This document shows positions 51,575 through 62,100 of a DNA stretch of 64,000 bases, one piece after another (positions within the stretch are counted from its first letter, which is position 1; each line of letters starts with the position of its first letter). The stretch lies in the NCBI GenBank assembly GCA_041399065.1, contig JAWKTN010000005.1:62001-126000 (forward strand). The letters are read 5' to 3'. The notes below the pieces were generated by a model, which saw only the letters and a program-made list of their open reading frames with translations, was not told the DNA's origin and ran no database searches. Source of the DNA: JAGQPD01 sp020426865 (lineage in GTDB: Bacteria > Planctomycetota > Planctomycetia > Pirellulales > Pirellulaceae). A program made the translations under genes and the position numbers.

Positions 51575-53449
51575 TCAGTCCTGACTGGCTGCGACGACTC
51601 TCAACACAGCACCCTGGCGGCGGAGCAGCAGCCGTCCCTGCATTGGCAGCACCCACAGGTAGACAGCGCCGAGTGCCGCCAACAGCACGAGCGACGACAG
51701 CGTATAGACGGGCACCCACCTCGTACCGCCATAAAAATGCCACAACCAATAGACCACATACGGCACGGCGATCGGGATTTGCACGAATGGCAAGGTCATC
51801 GCAAAGACGACGTGTAAGAGCACGTTCACGAGTTTAACTCGCGACCGCCTCATCGTGCGCGTCGCCGCGGGCATGGGAGAGAGGACGGAGATGAAGTTAC
51901 CGAACATGCAGCAAACCAAAAATCCGGAGCCACACTGCACGATCGTCCCTAGGTAACCGTCCACACTGGCGCGGGTCATGAACTGCGCGACGGAAACCAT
52001 CACAAGACTGATGCCAAAGCCGATCGGAAGACACGACAGATTCTTGGCAAGCAGCAGATTTCTACGCGACAGCGGCACGAGCATGTAAGTGCGAAAACCG
52101 TCGCGATCAAAACCGAACTGATTCATCAGTAGCTGGAGGATCGAGAGGACGGAAAACACGCCTGCTCCCATCAACAATAGCGGTCGGTAAATGACCGGCA
52201 TTTTGCTCAGTTCGTCGTGTGTCGAGAACATGGCGGGGATCAACGACAAACCGACGACCATCGGGGGGACGAGGAGTGCCATGCGAATCTCGGGAGCTCG
52301 CAGGAGATGTCGAAGATGAATACGAGTAAAATCGAGCACAACATCTGGAATACCAGGGACGTGAATCTTTCGAAAGGAACTGGCATCATGCTTATTCGTC
52401 ACTTGCGGATCCGGCGCCGAATGTTTGGCGCCGGAGCGAACGGTGTGCATATGCCCGAGACGGTAGTAGCGTATGGTCGAGCGATAACCACGACGCAGAC
52501 TGACCGCGGCCACGCCGGCGGCAAGGAATGTCGTAACCATTGCAGGCCAGTAGCGGTGTTGTGCTAAAGTCTTTACACCAAGTCCCAACCATCCTGGCGG
52601 CAAGGCGGCATGCAACAGTGCGATGGTTTGCTCGTCAAGCGAGGGCGGTTTTGTCGTGGCCGGCGAGGGAACCGGAGGTTCTATCTCTGCGGCACGACGA
52701 TTGAATTCGGCGGGCTCGATCTGGCCCTCCTGCAGTTCCTGCCGCAAATCCGACATGTCGCGCTCATAGCGTTCCAACTCCTGCTGCAACTGCTGCTGGG
52801 AAGTTTGCCGCGATTGGCGACTCTTCCGCATGACATAGACATTGAACAATTGGGGGGCTTGAGACAGGAACATAATGATCATTCCCATCGTGACGATTAC
52901 GGTCCGTCGCTTTCGCGGGTTTTCCATCAGTGCGGCGATCCAGCCGCGCAGCTGATACGTAATCGCCGTAATCATTGCCAGCTGACTGGCCAGCAGCGGG
53001 AGGACGACGAACATGCCCATCCCATGCGTGACGATTTGTGCCAAGGCCAGCCCCAGCATGGCCGGCAGGAATGCGACCATCGACAGATTGAACCACGAGC
53101 AGAGGTAGTTCAAGAAGAACGCACTGCGCAATGAGATCGGCAGATGCATTAGCTTCTCGAACGACACGGTCTCGGAACGCTGAAGTTCAGTGACTAGACC
53201 GATGATCCAGAAAAAGAGGAAGGCCGCCATGATCACGTCCCAGACGACAATTAGCGTGGACGCTGGCACTTTGGCGAGCAGAAAAAGTCCCAGCCCGAAC
53301 GCCAGAACAAGCGAACTGATCGACAGCGCGATGACAATGACTCCCAAGACGGAACTGAGAACGGCCCCCACGGACCCACCATGGACAAGCTGATTAATCG
53401 CGATCCGCCAACGCACCCAGACAAGGACTTTGAGTTGCTCGAGGTTCAT
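51575..53449 (-). CDS. ABC exporter, large permease
   Basis: The product has 624 residues from ATG 53449, which overlaps the ATPase stop (ATGA). About twelve membrane helices are visible in two groups (residues of about 25-190 and 400-615), separated by a long polar section with a coiled coil (QQQLQQELERYERDMSDLRQ). The layout fits the ABC-2-like exporter permeases of planctomycetes whose substrates are unknown. Basic ends and FLLAKVP-type helices give no further clue. Confidence 0.85.
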   Translation of the reverse strand: MNLEQLKVLVWVRWRIAINQLVHGGSVGAVLSSVLGVIVIALSISSLVLAFGLGLFLLAKVPASTLIVVWDVIMAAFLFFWIIGLVTELQRSETVSFEKLMHLPISLRSAFFLNYLCSWFNLSMVAFLPAMLGLALAQIVTHGMGMFVVLPLLASQLAMITAITYQLRGWIAALMENPRKRRTVIVTMGMIIMFLSQAPQLFNVYVMRKSRQSRQTSQQQLQQELERYERDMSDLRQELQEGQIEPAEFNRRAAEIEPPVPSPATTKPPSLDEQTIALLHAALPPGWLGLGVKTLAQHRYWPAMVTTFLAAGVAAVSLRRGYRSTIRYYRLGHMHTVRSGAKHSAPDPQVTNKHDASSFRKIHVPGIPDVVLDFTRIHLRHLLRAPEIRMALLVPPMVVGLSLIPAMFSTHDELSKMPVIYRPLLLMGAGVFSVLSILQLLMNQFGFDRDGFRTYMLVPLSRRNLLLAKNLSCLPIGFGISLVMVSVAQFMTRASVDGYLGTIVQCGSGFLVCCMFGNFISVLSPMPAATRTMRRSRVKLVNVLLHVVFAMTLPFVQIPIAVPYVVYWLWHFYGGTRWVPVYTLSSLVLLAALGAVYLWVLPMQGRLLLRRQGAVLRVVAASQD

Positions 53450-54222
53450 ACAGCACGATCTTTCAGCCAACTCACTTCCACTCGCGTCTCTTCGTGGTTG
53501 CCGACACGTTGCAGGAACAGCGACTCGAGTGAACCGTCTTGCTTCAGCTCATCGAGCGGCCCTTGTTCGATCAGTTTGCCGTGGGCGATGATCCCCACGT
53601 CGGTACACAGGCGTTCGACGATTTCGAGTACGTGGCTGGTGAGGAATACCGTGGAACCACGGGCCACGAAGTCGGAGAGGATATCCCGAATGGCCCGCGA
53701 GGTCACCGCATCGACTCCTTCGAACGGTTCGTCCAGGAACAGCAGATCTGGATTAGGCAGCAGTGCAGCGGCCAGGGACAACTTCTTCTTCATTCCGTGC
53801 GAGTATTCCAATGTCAGCTTCTTGTGTTCGTCCTGCAATCCCAGAACGGAAAGCAAGTCTTCACTGCGTTGCTGGATGGTATCGACCGGCATAAGATACA
53901 TCCGGCCGACGAATGTCAGGTACTCGCGGGCGGTCAGGTTGTCGAACAGGCCCAAGTTTTCCGGGACAACGCCAATGCGTTTTTTGATCGCCAGCTGTTC
54001 CTGATCCTGGCGCACCGATTCACCGAGAATGCGCATCGAGCCGGACGTTGGTTCGAGCAACCCGGTCAACATCTTGATGGTGGTCGACTTTCCTGCCCCG
54101 TTGGGCCCGAGAAATCCGTAGAACGATCCCCAGCGGACTCGCAAGTTCACGTCATCCACAGCGCGCACGTCCCCAAACGCACGCGTCAGGTTTTCACTTT
54201 CGATCGCCCAGTCTGTTTCCAT
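53446..54222 (-). CDS. ABC exporter, ATP-binding subunit
   Basis: The product has 258 residues from ATG 54222. Walker A is GPNGAGKST, Q-loop VVPENLGLFDNLT, signature YSHGMKKKLSLAAALL, Walker B LLFLDEPFEGVD, switch His in FLTSHVLE. The signature lacks the usual SGG (YSHGM instead), as in CcmA/NatA-like exporters. The open frame extends back through the 10-bp tandem repeat; that extension is an artefact. It pairs with the permease encoded right behind it. Confidence 0.92.
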   Translation of the reverse strand: METDWAIESENLTRAFGDVRAVDDVNLRVRWGSFYGFLGPNGAGKSTTIKMLTGLLEPTSGSMRILGESVRQDQEQLAIKKRIGVVPENLGLFDNLTAREYLTFVGRMYLMPVDTIQQRSEDLLSVLGLQDEHKKLTLEYSHGMKKKLSLAAALLPNPDLLFLDEPFEGVDAVTSRAIRDILSDFVARGSTVFLTSHVLEIVERLCTDVGIIAHGKLIEQGPLDELKQDGSLESLFLQRVGNHEETRVEVSWLKDRAV

Positions 54223-54270
54223 CTTTTGGTAGTCCGTGAAATATGGAGAGATTCGCCGGCGGCCGGACAT

Positions 54271-54360
54271 TCTTGACCATGCTTGACCATGCTTGACCAT
54301 GCTTGACCATGCTTGACCATGCTTGACCATGCTTGACCATGCTTGGCCATGCTTGACCAT
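54271..54360. repeat. nine tandem 10-bp units (GCTTGACCAT)
   Basis: Nine units in register, one with G for A (GCTTGGCCAT) and the first with T for G. They lie between the divergent ABC exporter and GlmU-like genes, 49 bp from the exporter start and 78 bp from the other. Each unit holds TTGACC, like a -35 box, one helical turn apart. Copy number changes would alter promoter spacing. Confidence 0.85.
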
Positions 54361-54437
54361 TTTTTGCCCGTCTTGGCAGACAAATCTTGCCCGACAGCGA
54401 CATTGCTCGTTCTTGAAAAAATATCTAAGCTACGGCT

Positions 54438-55712
54438 ATGAAACAGGATGTGATTTGTCTGTATGAAGATGCGATGACCTCACGGTTAAGGCCCATGGCG
54501 TTGGGCCGTCCGGCTTACGCGATCTTTTGTGGCGGCAATCGGTTGTGGGAACTGGTTGCCGAGTTACGACTACCTTTGTACGGCATGGTGCGGGACCATC
54601 TGCGCGACATACAGACGCTTGATTATACGGATATTCAACCGGTTGAACAGCTGGAAACCACCGGCCACGTGCTGCTCGTCAATGCTCGGCTACTTCCCAG
54701 TTGCGAAGTCCGTGAAACGATACTGGGTGTTTTAAGGGACGACGCGGAACAGGTCTTGACGGTTGACGGACAGATCGCCATGGCCAAGATGCGCGGAACT
54801 GATCTAAACCTACGTCGATACGATTCCAACGACGCATTCCAGCAGCTCAGCCAGCTACCTGCTTTCGCAACGTTGCCTCGGCGGGCGGTGCAGCTGCCGC
54901 TGCTGAACCATGCTCACGAAGTCGTAGCGCACCACGAGTCGATGTTGGCGGGTAACCTGGCCTATCGGATCGAACAAGGTGGGTATCGCGAAATTGCCAA
55001 TGGCGTATTTGCCGCCGAACAGGTTGCAGGTTGCGAGGGGGCGGCCTTTGATACCAGCAAGGGACCGGTTGTCCTGGAAGCAGAAGTTACCTTAGGGCCA
55101 TTCAGTTATTTGGTAGGGCCGGTCTATGTCGGACGTGGGACGCGCGTGACGGAACGGTCGACTCTAAAAAATGGCGTCGCTGTAGGAGCCCGCTGTAAGA
55201 TCGGTGGCGAGGTAGCTGCGTCGATGATGGAATCGTATTCCAACAAGCAGCACGACGGTTTTCTTGGTCACAGTTATATTGGCAGTTGGGTGAACCTTGG
55301 TGCGGGAACGTCCAACAGCGATTTGAAGAACACGTATGGCGAAATCCGCGTGGAATATCCGTATGGACGAGTCGCGACCGGGCTTCAGTTCTTTGGCTGT
55401 TGCGTGGGCGACTACACCAAGTCAGCGATTCAAACCGGCATCTTCACGGGAAAGCTAATTGGGACCTGCAGCATGCTGTATGGGATGGTGACTTCGAACG
55501 TCCCTAGTTTCGTGAACTATGCAAAGACGCTGGGGCACGTCAGCGAAATGTCGCCCGACGTCGTGGTCGCGATGCAGCAGCGGATGTGGGCTCGCCGACA
55601 TCGACAGCAGCGTTCGTGTGATGTGCAGCTATTGCGCGATATGCACGAGTTAACGCGGGACGAACGCGCCACATTCGATGCGGACTTGACTGTCGAACCG
55701 CCGCGTTTCTAA
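54438..55712 (+). CDS. GlmU-like sugar nucleotidyltransferase with left-handed beta helix
   Basis: The product has 424 residues. The N-terminal half resembles the nucleotidyltransferase fold but lacks a clear GxGTRM loop (VICLYEDAMTSRLRPMALGR instead). The second half is a left-handed beta helix of hexapeptides (GPFSYLVGPVYVGRGTRVTE, GHSYIGSWVNLGAGTSNSDL) ending with GDYTKSAIQTGIFTGKLIGT. It belongs to the alternative GlmU-like family of Bacteroidetes and Planctomycetes, thought to make UDP-GlcNAc or a related sugar nucleotide. Exact substrate unproven. Confidence 0.85.
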   Translation: MKQDVICLYEDAMTSRLRPMALGRPAYAIFCGGNRLWELVAELRLPLYGMVRDHLRDIQTLDYTDIQPVEQLETTGHVLLVNARLLPSCEVRETILGVLRDDAEQVLTVDGQIAMAKMRGTDLNLRRYDSNDAFQQLSQLPAFATLPRRAVQLPLLNHAHEVVAHHESMLAGNLAYRIEQGGYREIANGVFAAEQVAGCEGAAFDTSKGPVVLEAEVTLGPFSYLVGPVYVGRGTRVTERSTLKNGVAVGARCKIGGEVAASMMESYSNKQHDGFLGHSYIGSWVNLGAGTSNSDLKNTYGEIRVEYPYGRVATGLQFFGCCVGDYTKSAIQTGIFTGKLIGTCSMLYGMVTSNVPSFVNYAKTLGHVSEMSPDVVVAMQQRMWARRHRQQRSCDVQLLRDMHELTRDERATFDADLTVEPPRF

Positions 55713-55838
55713 GCCAAGCAGTCGATCAATCGCGAAGCGCCCTGTCAAAATCGCCGCTCCGCAGCAATAATAGGCAGACCGAGCGGCATACATCGCGACG
55801 ATGTAACGCGACGAAGCGAGTGATTTGGAAGCCTGACA

Positions 55839-56717
55839 ATGCAACTGCCTGAATACTACCAACGTGGCCGATTCGGCTTATCGTTCGAGCTGTTTCCTCC
55901 CAAGACGCCGGCCGGACAGGACGCCCTGTTATCGCATGTACGACGATTGGCGGAGTTCTCACCGGACTATATCACATGCACGTACGGTGCCGGCGGATCG
56001 ACCCGTGACAAGACGCTGCAAATCGTCTCACGGGTCAAGGCGGAGTTCGGGATTGCTGTTGCGTCGCATTTGACGTGTGTGGCAGCAACCGTGGAACAAT
56101 TACGAGATTACTTGCAGCAGGCCCGACGGCAGCAAGTCGATTACATTGTGGCACTCCGGGGTGATCCGCCGCAGGGGAGCACGGAATTCGTGGCGGTTGA
56201 CGGAGGCCTGCGCTACGCCAACGAACTGGTCGCGCTCATTCGCCGCGAGTATTCGGAATTTGGTGTCGCTGTTGCCGGATATCCGGAGGTGCATCAAGAG
56301 GCGCCGAACGCCGAGGAGGATCTGCGAAACCTGAAACGCAAGGTCGACAGCGGCGCAGACATCATCATTACTCAGCTATTTTACCAGAACGGCGACTTCT
56401 TTCGATTTCAAGACCGCTGTCGTTCGTTGGGCATAACGGTACCGATCGTTCCGGGGATCCTGCCGGTGACAAATCTCGGTCAGATTCAACGGATCACGAC
56501 ATTATGCAAGGCCTCCCTCCCCCGCGACTTCGTCGCTCGGCTCGGCCAGCATGACGACGAGCAATGGCAGATGCAAGTGGGCATCGAGCAGGCAACAGAA
56601 CAAGTCCGCAGGTTGATCGAAGGAGGCGTATCCGGAGTACACTTTTACGTCCTCAACAAATCGCAGGCGACGAGTGCCGTGCTCGACAACCTGCAAATCA
56701 AACGTGCCGGGCATTAA
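55839..56717 (+). CDS. metF: 5,10-methylenetetrahydrofolate reductase
   Basis: The product has 292 residues with the MTHFR barrel: FGLSFELFPPKTPAG (catalytic Glu), TCTYGAGGSTRDKTL, SHLTCVAAT, VALRGDPPQGS, ITQLFYQNGDFFRF, VPIVPGILPVTN. It reduces methylene-H4 folate to methyl-H4 folate for methionine synthesis, with bound FAD. The start at 55839 has no strong ribosome site, and 126 bp separate it from the GlmU-like gene. It ends head-on against the AbiEi gene: both stops use the same TTAA. Confidence 0.95.
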   Translation: MQLPEYYQRGRFGLSFELFPPKTPAGQDALLSHVRRLAEFSPDYITCTYGAGGSTRDKTLQIVSRVKAEFGIAVASHLTCVAATVEQLRDYLQQARRQQVDYIVALRGDPPQGSTEFVAVDGGLRYANELVALIRREYSEFGVAVAGYPEVHQEAPNAEEDLRNLKRKVDSGADIIITQLFYQNGDFFRFQDRCRSLGITVPIVPGILPVTNLGQIQRITTLCKASLPRDFVARLGQHDDEQWQMQVGIEQATEQVRRLIEGGVSGVHFYVLNKSQATSAVLDNLQIKRAGH

Positions 56718-57331
56718 TTGCCGCACGTCGCTGACCCCGCAGATCGCAGCAACTCGTGAAAGTGGCGTTGCACCGTTTGAGGATAACGCACAAGAACATT
56801 TGCAGATTCGTTCGAATCGATCCGGTTCAGGTGAGTGAACGCGACCAGCGATTCGGGGCGTACACCTCGACGGCGGGACAAGTACAAGAAATCGCACAGC
56901 GCCTGAGCCGGCATCGCAATCAGGCCGTCCTGCGGTGGAGCATAGACGCGACTTTGCACGCAAACAAACTCCAGTCGCCCCAGCGGTGTTGTTCGTCGCC
57001 TTGCTCGGGGACTACGTCGATCGGTCACGCACGTAATTATCGTCGGCACTTGCAGAACGATGTTGTGAAGCTGCAACGCGTAATGGCCCGATAGATATGC
57101 GTGCGAATCGATCGCTTGCACCAGCGTCTCGAGACTCACCGCGCCAGGTCGGCCGTACAGACCATGTGCATATTTTTCGATTATGCGATGCTTTCGCAGC
57201 CGTGATAGCTCGACGTTCAACGCCACGGGTGAGACCCCCGCAACATGCGTCAACTCGGTGATCGTGTACAGCGTCTTGCCGTGACGCACGTGCTGATCCT
57301 CCAAATACTCCCGCCACTGGCTACTCTTCAT
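56714..57331 (-). CDS. AbiEi-like antitoxin/regulator
   Basis: The product has 205 residues. An N-terminal winged helix (ITELTHVAGVSPVALNVELS, RLRKHRIIEKYAHGLYGRPG) is followed by the AbiEi C-terminal domain (YLSGHYALQLHNIV, TTPLGRLEFVCVQSRVYA, PAQALCDFLYLSRRRGV). Type IV systems pair such a protein with an AbiEii nucleotidyltransferase; the antitoxin acts as a repressor. Here it is the second gene, overlapping its partner's stop by ATGA, the reverse of the usual order. Confidence 0.7.
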   Translation of the reverse strand: MKSSQWREYLEDQHVRHGKTLYTITELTHVAGVSPVALNVELSRLRKHRIIEKYAHGLYGRPGAVSLETLVQAIDSHAYLSGHYALQLHNIVLQVPTIITCVTDRRSPRARRRTTPLGRLEFVCVQSRVYAPPQDGLIAMPAQALCDFLYLSRRRGVRPESLVAFTHLNRIDSNESANVLVRYPQTVQRHFHELLRSAGSATCGN

Positions 57332-57969
57332 GGATGATAATCCTGCAATCGAAGGCGATTCAGGATCACATCCATCACCGCCTCCCAGATCATCGGGGCA
57401 CCACCAGCCGTCAACAAGTTGCTGCCTACGGAAGGTTCGACTTGACTGGCTATTATCTGGTCCACTTCCCGGATATGTACAGACGACATGTCATCTAGAT
57501 GACCTAAGCGGTCCCTCACGTCCTTGGCTGAAAGAGATAGTCCTCGAAACTTCTCTAACACGCGAGTATCCGAATCGCCTTTCAACGTACTCTGGAATAG
57601 AAACAGATCGAGAATATCACGGGCCTGCACAAAACGACGACAAATAATCGCCACAACTTTGCTTTCGATCATGTCCGCATCGGACGTCGTAAGGAAGACC
57701 GTACCAGCAACCGTGCGCACGGTTGGACGATCAAAACATGGGATAGGAGTGATCTGGAACGGGATTTCGATTCGACTCCCGACCGTGGCAGTTGGATAGA
57801 ATGCCAATTCCAACGAACATACCGCGGGCGAATCGGCCGATGGTCCGGCGACCCCTCGCACATCGCCGTCGTGCCCCAACTGCCGCCTGATTTCGGGGAC
57901 GACGTTTCCCCGCAAGAACTCCTGTAATTCCGTCGTTGACACCCTGGTGTTTGCGCGCTGCGAGTTCAC
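57328..57969 (-). pseudogene. AbiEii-like toxin, N-terminal part missing
   Basis: The product has 213 residues. The C-terminal portion of an AbiEii-type nucleotidyltransferase is present (DMIESKVVAIICRRFVQARD, ILDLFLFQ; typical ARDxxDLxxL). The first part with the nucleotide-transfer GS..D.D motif is absent: the frame opens within DNA shared with an LRR fragment at 57947. Without that domain no GTP-dependent toxicity is expected. It may remain only to keep translation of the coupled AbiEi gene. Confidence 0.55.
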
Positions 57970-58204
57970 CCCCGTCGACCTTTTTCAACCGCTGCGGGAC
58001 GCCAACCTCTCCGCCATTGTTTTTTGGGATTGCACACCCAACAACGCGACCCTCGACGGTGTCCGGCAGATAAAGAATCTTCGGAAGCTTGCCTTTCGCA
58101 ATGGCAACGTCGACCGGACGGCTGTTGAAGCGCTCAAGCGGTCGCGGCCTGAGTGGGAGATTGTGATCTCGAATCGGCAGGGAACCGAGAAACTTGAGGA
58201 GTGA
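57947..58204 (+). pseudogene. leucine-rich-repeat protein fragment
   Basis: An 85-codon open frame that reads FTPVDLFQPLRDANLSAIVF, WDCTPNNATLDGVRQIKNLR, KLAFRNGNVDRTAVEALKRS, ending in EWEIVIS. This is the last two to three repeats and the capping end of a planctomycete LRR protein. The upstream repeats are missing at the boundary with the AbiEii fragment. The first residues are open without a proper start. Confidence 0.5.
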
Positions 58205-58310
58205 CACCTCCTTATTTGACGGGGCGTAGCGACTGCTAGCCGCGAAGAACCTGTCGGTGGCAACGAGCACGAGCGCCACAATCGCCAACTCTCGTGAAAA
58301 TCACGTTCGA

Positions 58311-58892
58311 TCAGATCGCTTCGCCACTGATGTCGGACGGCAGCGCATCTCTCAGTTTTTTGATGGCACGAACGTAGCGATTACTAGCCGCGGTCGGCGA
58401 GAGATTGAGGACTTGCGCTACTTCGGCATTGGTCAGCTGTTCAAAATGACGCAGTGCCAGGACTTCGCGGTCGATTGCCTGCAGCTGCGACAAAGCCTCC
58501 TCGACTTTTAGTCGCACTTCTGCCCGAATAACGGCTTTGGTGACGGATGTCATGCTGTCCGCTAGTTCCGCGGCAAGATCAATCGACGAGGCCTCTGGCA
58601 TCCCTCGCTCCATCATACGAACTTCGCGCAGCATTGTGCGTTTCTTGGCCTGCAGATGGTGTCGGTGTACGTCCACTAGCTTTTGGCCTGCAATCATCCG
58701 CAACCAAAGATACGGCGGCATTTGGTTCGCATCGTACTCGCCTCGTCGTCGGTGTGCTTCGAGATAGGCTTCCTGCAGGATGTCTGATATATCAATCCGT
58801 TCACGAAGTCGAGGGTCCATTCTCAGTCCCAGCATAGCGCGCAGTCGCTGGCGATGGCCGCTGAAGACACGCTCGAATTCTTCATTGTTCAT
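58311..58892 (-). CDS. ECF-type sigma factor
   Basis: The product has 193 residues. Region 2: RLRAMLGLRMDPRLRERIDI, SDILQEAYLEAHRRRGEYD, PPYLWLRMIAGQKLVDVHR. Region 4: LQAIDREVLALRHFEQLTNA, EVAQVLNLSPTAASNRYVRA. Same planctomycete subgroup as the factor at 20000. It is transcribed away from the large kinase gene that begins 235 bp to the right; the pair probably works together. Confidence 0.9.
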   Translation of the reverse strand: MNNEEFERVFSGHRQRLRAMLGLRMDPRLRERIDISDILQEAYLEAHRRRGEYDANQMPPYLWLRMIAGQKLVDVHRHHLQAKKRTMLREVRMMERGMPEASSIDLAAELADSMTSVTKAVIRAEVRLKVEEALSQLQAIDREVLALRHFEQLTNAEVAQVLNLSPTAASNRYVRAIKKLRDALPSDISGEAI

Positions 58893-59006
58893 GGCTGCAT
58901 CCTAGCCTCTTTTTGGCTCGACCTAATAAGTGTATCCGAGGATTCGTCCCCGTCGTCCACCCATATGTTTGTTTTTTTACCGGGTGGTACTCGCGAACTT
59001 GGGGTT

Positions 59007-59093
59007 TAGCGGAACGGCGCAAGCCGTCCGGTGCTGTAGAACGGCGCAAGCCGTCCGGGGGTGTAGAACCGGAGGGCTTGCGCCCTTCCGCTA
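59007..59093. repeat. REP-like imperfect inverted repeat
   Basis: TAGCGGAACGGCGCAAGCCG at 59007, a second copy of AACGGCGCAAGCCGTCCGG at about 59039, then an inverted GGAGGGCTTGCGCCCTTCCG ending at 59093. The outer arms match except at two positions. It lies in the gap between the divergent sigma and kinase genes, and has the look of a dispersed palindromic element. Confidence 0.75.
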
Positions 59094-59127
59094 CGGAGGT
59101 GATCGTGAGTTTGAATTTCGCGGCACG

Positions 59128-62100
59128 ATGGAACAAAATGGTAATGGTGACAGAATAAACAACAGTGGTTTGCTGATGGACGAATATACTCGAAATCCAA
59201 TCGAGGAGCTCTTCGAACGCTTTCTTAACGAACGGCGACAAGGAAAATCCGTCTCGATTGAGTCATTCGCCGATCGCTACCCTCCCGCGTTGGCTCAAGA
59301 AATCCGCAGTCTCTTTCCGGCGATTGCCGTGTTGGAGGACATCTACCGACCGAACAGTCCCCCAGTAGAATTGGCGGACGGAAAGGATTTGAAGGGAACT
59401 CGTTTTGGCGACTATGAGCTGCTTGCGGAAGCGGGGCGTGGCGGGATGGGCGTCGTCTATCATGCACGTCATTGTTCGCTGGGCAAAGAGGTCGCGGTTA
59501 AGGTCTTGCCGCGTCACCTTGCGAGCGAGGCGTACAAGTTGCGATTTTTGCGTGAAGCTCGTTCGGCAGCACGGCTTCACCACAGCAATATCGTCCCCGT
59601 CTTCGATTTCGGCACTCAGGGAGTTAATTACTATTATGTCATGCAGTACATTCGCGGCCAGAGTCTCGCCAGCCTGCTCCGCTCGGCCACGGAACGGGCT
59701 AGTGACTTAACAGCAAGCCGGAAGCTGATCTTTGGTTCTGTTGGTCAGGACCATGCGACCTTGAGGTCGCCACCGGACAGCCACGATATCGGCACTCGCG
59801 ACACGCTTCCCATTTCCCATGCGGCGTCAGCGACAGATTCAGCGAGGCTGGGCGTGTCGGGGGGCGGCCGGGAATTCTGGAAGTTGGTGGCGGAGATCGG
59901 GCTGCAGGTCGCAGAGGGTTTGTCACACGCCCATAGCCGTAATGTGATCCATCGAGACATCAAGCCGGGGAATTTGTTGATTGACGACAACGGCCACGTC
60001 TGGATTGCAGACTTCGGGCTCGCCAAATCGGATGAAGAGGACGAGCTGACGCGGACGGGAGACATCCTGGGCACGCTTCGATACCTTGCCCCAGAAACAT
60101 TGCATGGCAAGGTTGACGAACGGAGCGATATCTGCAGTCTCGGATTGACTCTTTATGAATTGGCTGCACAGCGTCCGGCCTATTGCCAAGTCGACCGACC
60201 CGCGTTGCTCCACCAGATAACGGAATCGAATCCGGACGCGCTGAGCACAACATGTCGGGGGATTCCCTATGACTTAGAGACGATCATTCACAAGGCGATC
60301 GAGCGCGATCCCAGCGACCGCTATCAAACGGCGCGTGAACTGGCCGGCGACCTGCAGCGTTTCTTGAACAGCGAGCCAATCCATGCGCGGCGGACATCAT
60401 TGGCTGGGGTGCTCGCGCGCTGGGCAAGACGCAATCCTGCACTGGCGTTTGCGACGTCGACGATTCTGGTCTTGCTGGTTGCTGCGTCAGCGGTTTCCAC
60501 ACTGGTGGCTTACCGTTTTTCTGTTATATCCGACGATCTCAGGAACGCGCTCAACGTGTCGCAGGAGATGCAGCGAACGGCATCGCAAGCCGAATTGAAA
60601 TCGAAAAAACACTTGTATGACGCGAGTGTCATCGCCGCTCGGTCGTCGCTAGTAACGGGAATGCCGGCCCAACGCCACGCGGCGCTACATTCGATACGTA
60701 TCGCGGAACCGCTCGTCGACCCGTTGGGCCTCGACGAGCGTGCGCGATCGGAATTGCAGTCGCTCGCGATTAAGGCTTTGAGTCTGGTAGACGTTTCACC
60801 CGTATGGGAAGTTGACAACAGGCAAGCCGGAAGAGACCCCTGGGCAATGGCGTACCCGGAATGCGATCTCTACATCACGAGCAAGTTTTGGCCAGCCAGA
60901 CAATTGCAATTGCGACGAATCTCGGATGGGTCATTGTGGACAACAACGGAAGAAACCGCGGATGGAATTCATTGGTTTCAGTACAACACACAACATCGTC
61001 TGCTGGCGATCGTCCACGGCCCCTACCCCGGCAATCTGCCGGTTCGAATTTGGAGGGTCACACCCGACGGGCAGCTCGTCGATTTTTACTCGCGCGAACG
61101 ATCGTTTACTGAGCGGGGAATTGACATTTCGTCACATTCACCGGCTTTGGGCGTAATGATCGACGACAGGACTCTCGAGATTATCTCGGCCGTCACGGGA
61201 GAAACAATTCACCAGTATCAGTTTCCATCGAACATTTATGGAGTTCGCATCGCGGCCGATGGCACCAAGGCCGTCGCCTGGGGGTTTAATTCACGTTGCT
61301 ACTTGGTGGACCTCGCATCCCACACCGTGTCGCCGCTCCCTTCGGTCACAGCGAAATGGTATGTCGATCTTAGCGATGATGGACGATTGTTAGCAACACA
61401 GGACGGAAGCGTCAATGTAAGAGTCTGGGACTTGGAATCTCAGCGAGTTGTCACAAGCCTCACTACGACCTCAGAGGTGAGTCACGTCGACCTGCATCCG
61501 AACAATGAATTCGTTGTTACGGAAAGTTGGGACCATCATATTCGCATTTGGGACCGATCGGGGACGTTAGTTCTGTCCTGCCAGGGATTCCGTCCTCGAT
61601 TCTCCGAGGATGGTCAACACTTGAGTTACATGCACGGACACAGAATGGGGTACTTGGAATTCACTTCGCCAAAAGCCTATAAATCGAGGTCGATGGCAAC
61701 ATTGCATACGATCCGGAGCGAACTATCTTCGCATGGTTTTTGGGCGATCTATTCCGACGGTGTTGCGTTCTACGATGCCGCGTTTGAGCGACGTATCGGT
61801 CGCATTCAGTTTAATGCAAGAATCCATTCTGACGGGATCCTGCTTCCCGACCAGACGGCGATCCTAGCGGTCGCACACCGTGGGATCCTGCAATGGCCTA
61901 TCTCGCGCGACGGTGAAGAATGTACGATTGGCCCGCCGCTACGCATTGATTTGGGCTTCGATGCCGACGGTGAAGTGGTCACCAGCGAGACCGGCGAACT
62001 AGTGGCTGTTGGCGGACCGACTTGCTTTGCCATCATGCGGAAGCGGGAATCCGAATGGGATGTTCAGCGCATCTGTCATCCGGGAACTTGTCGTCAATTG

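Noticed and set aside
53539..54276. 245-codon plus-strand open frame
   Set aside because: Antisense to the ABC ATPase with complete Walker and signature motifs; runs into the tandem repeat.
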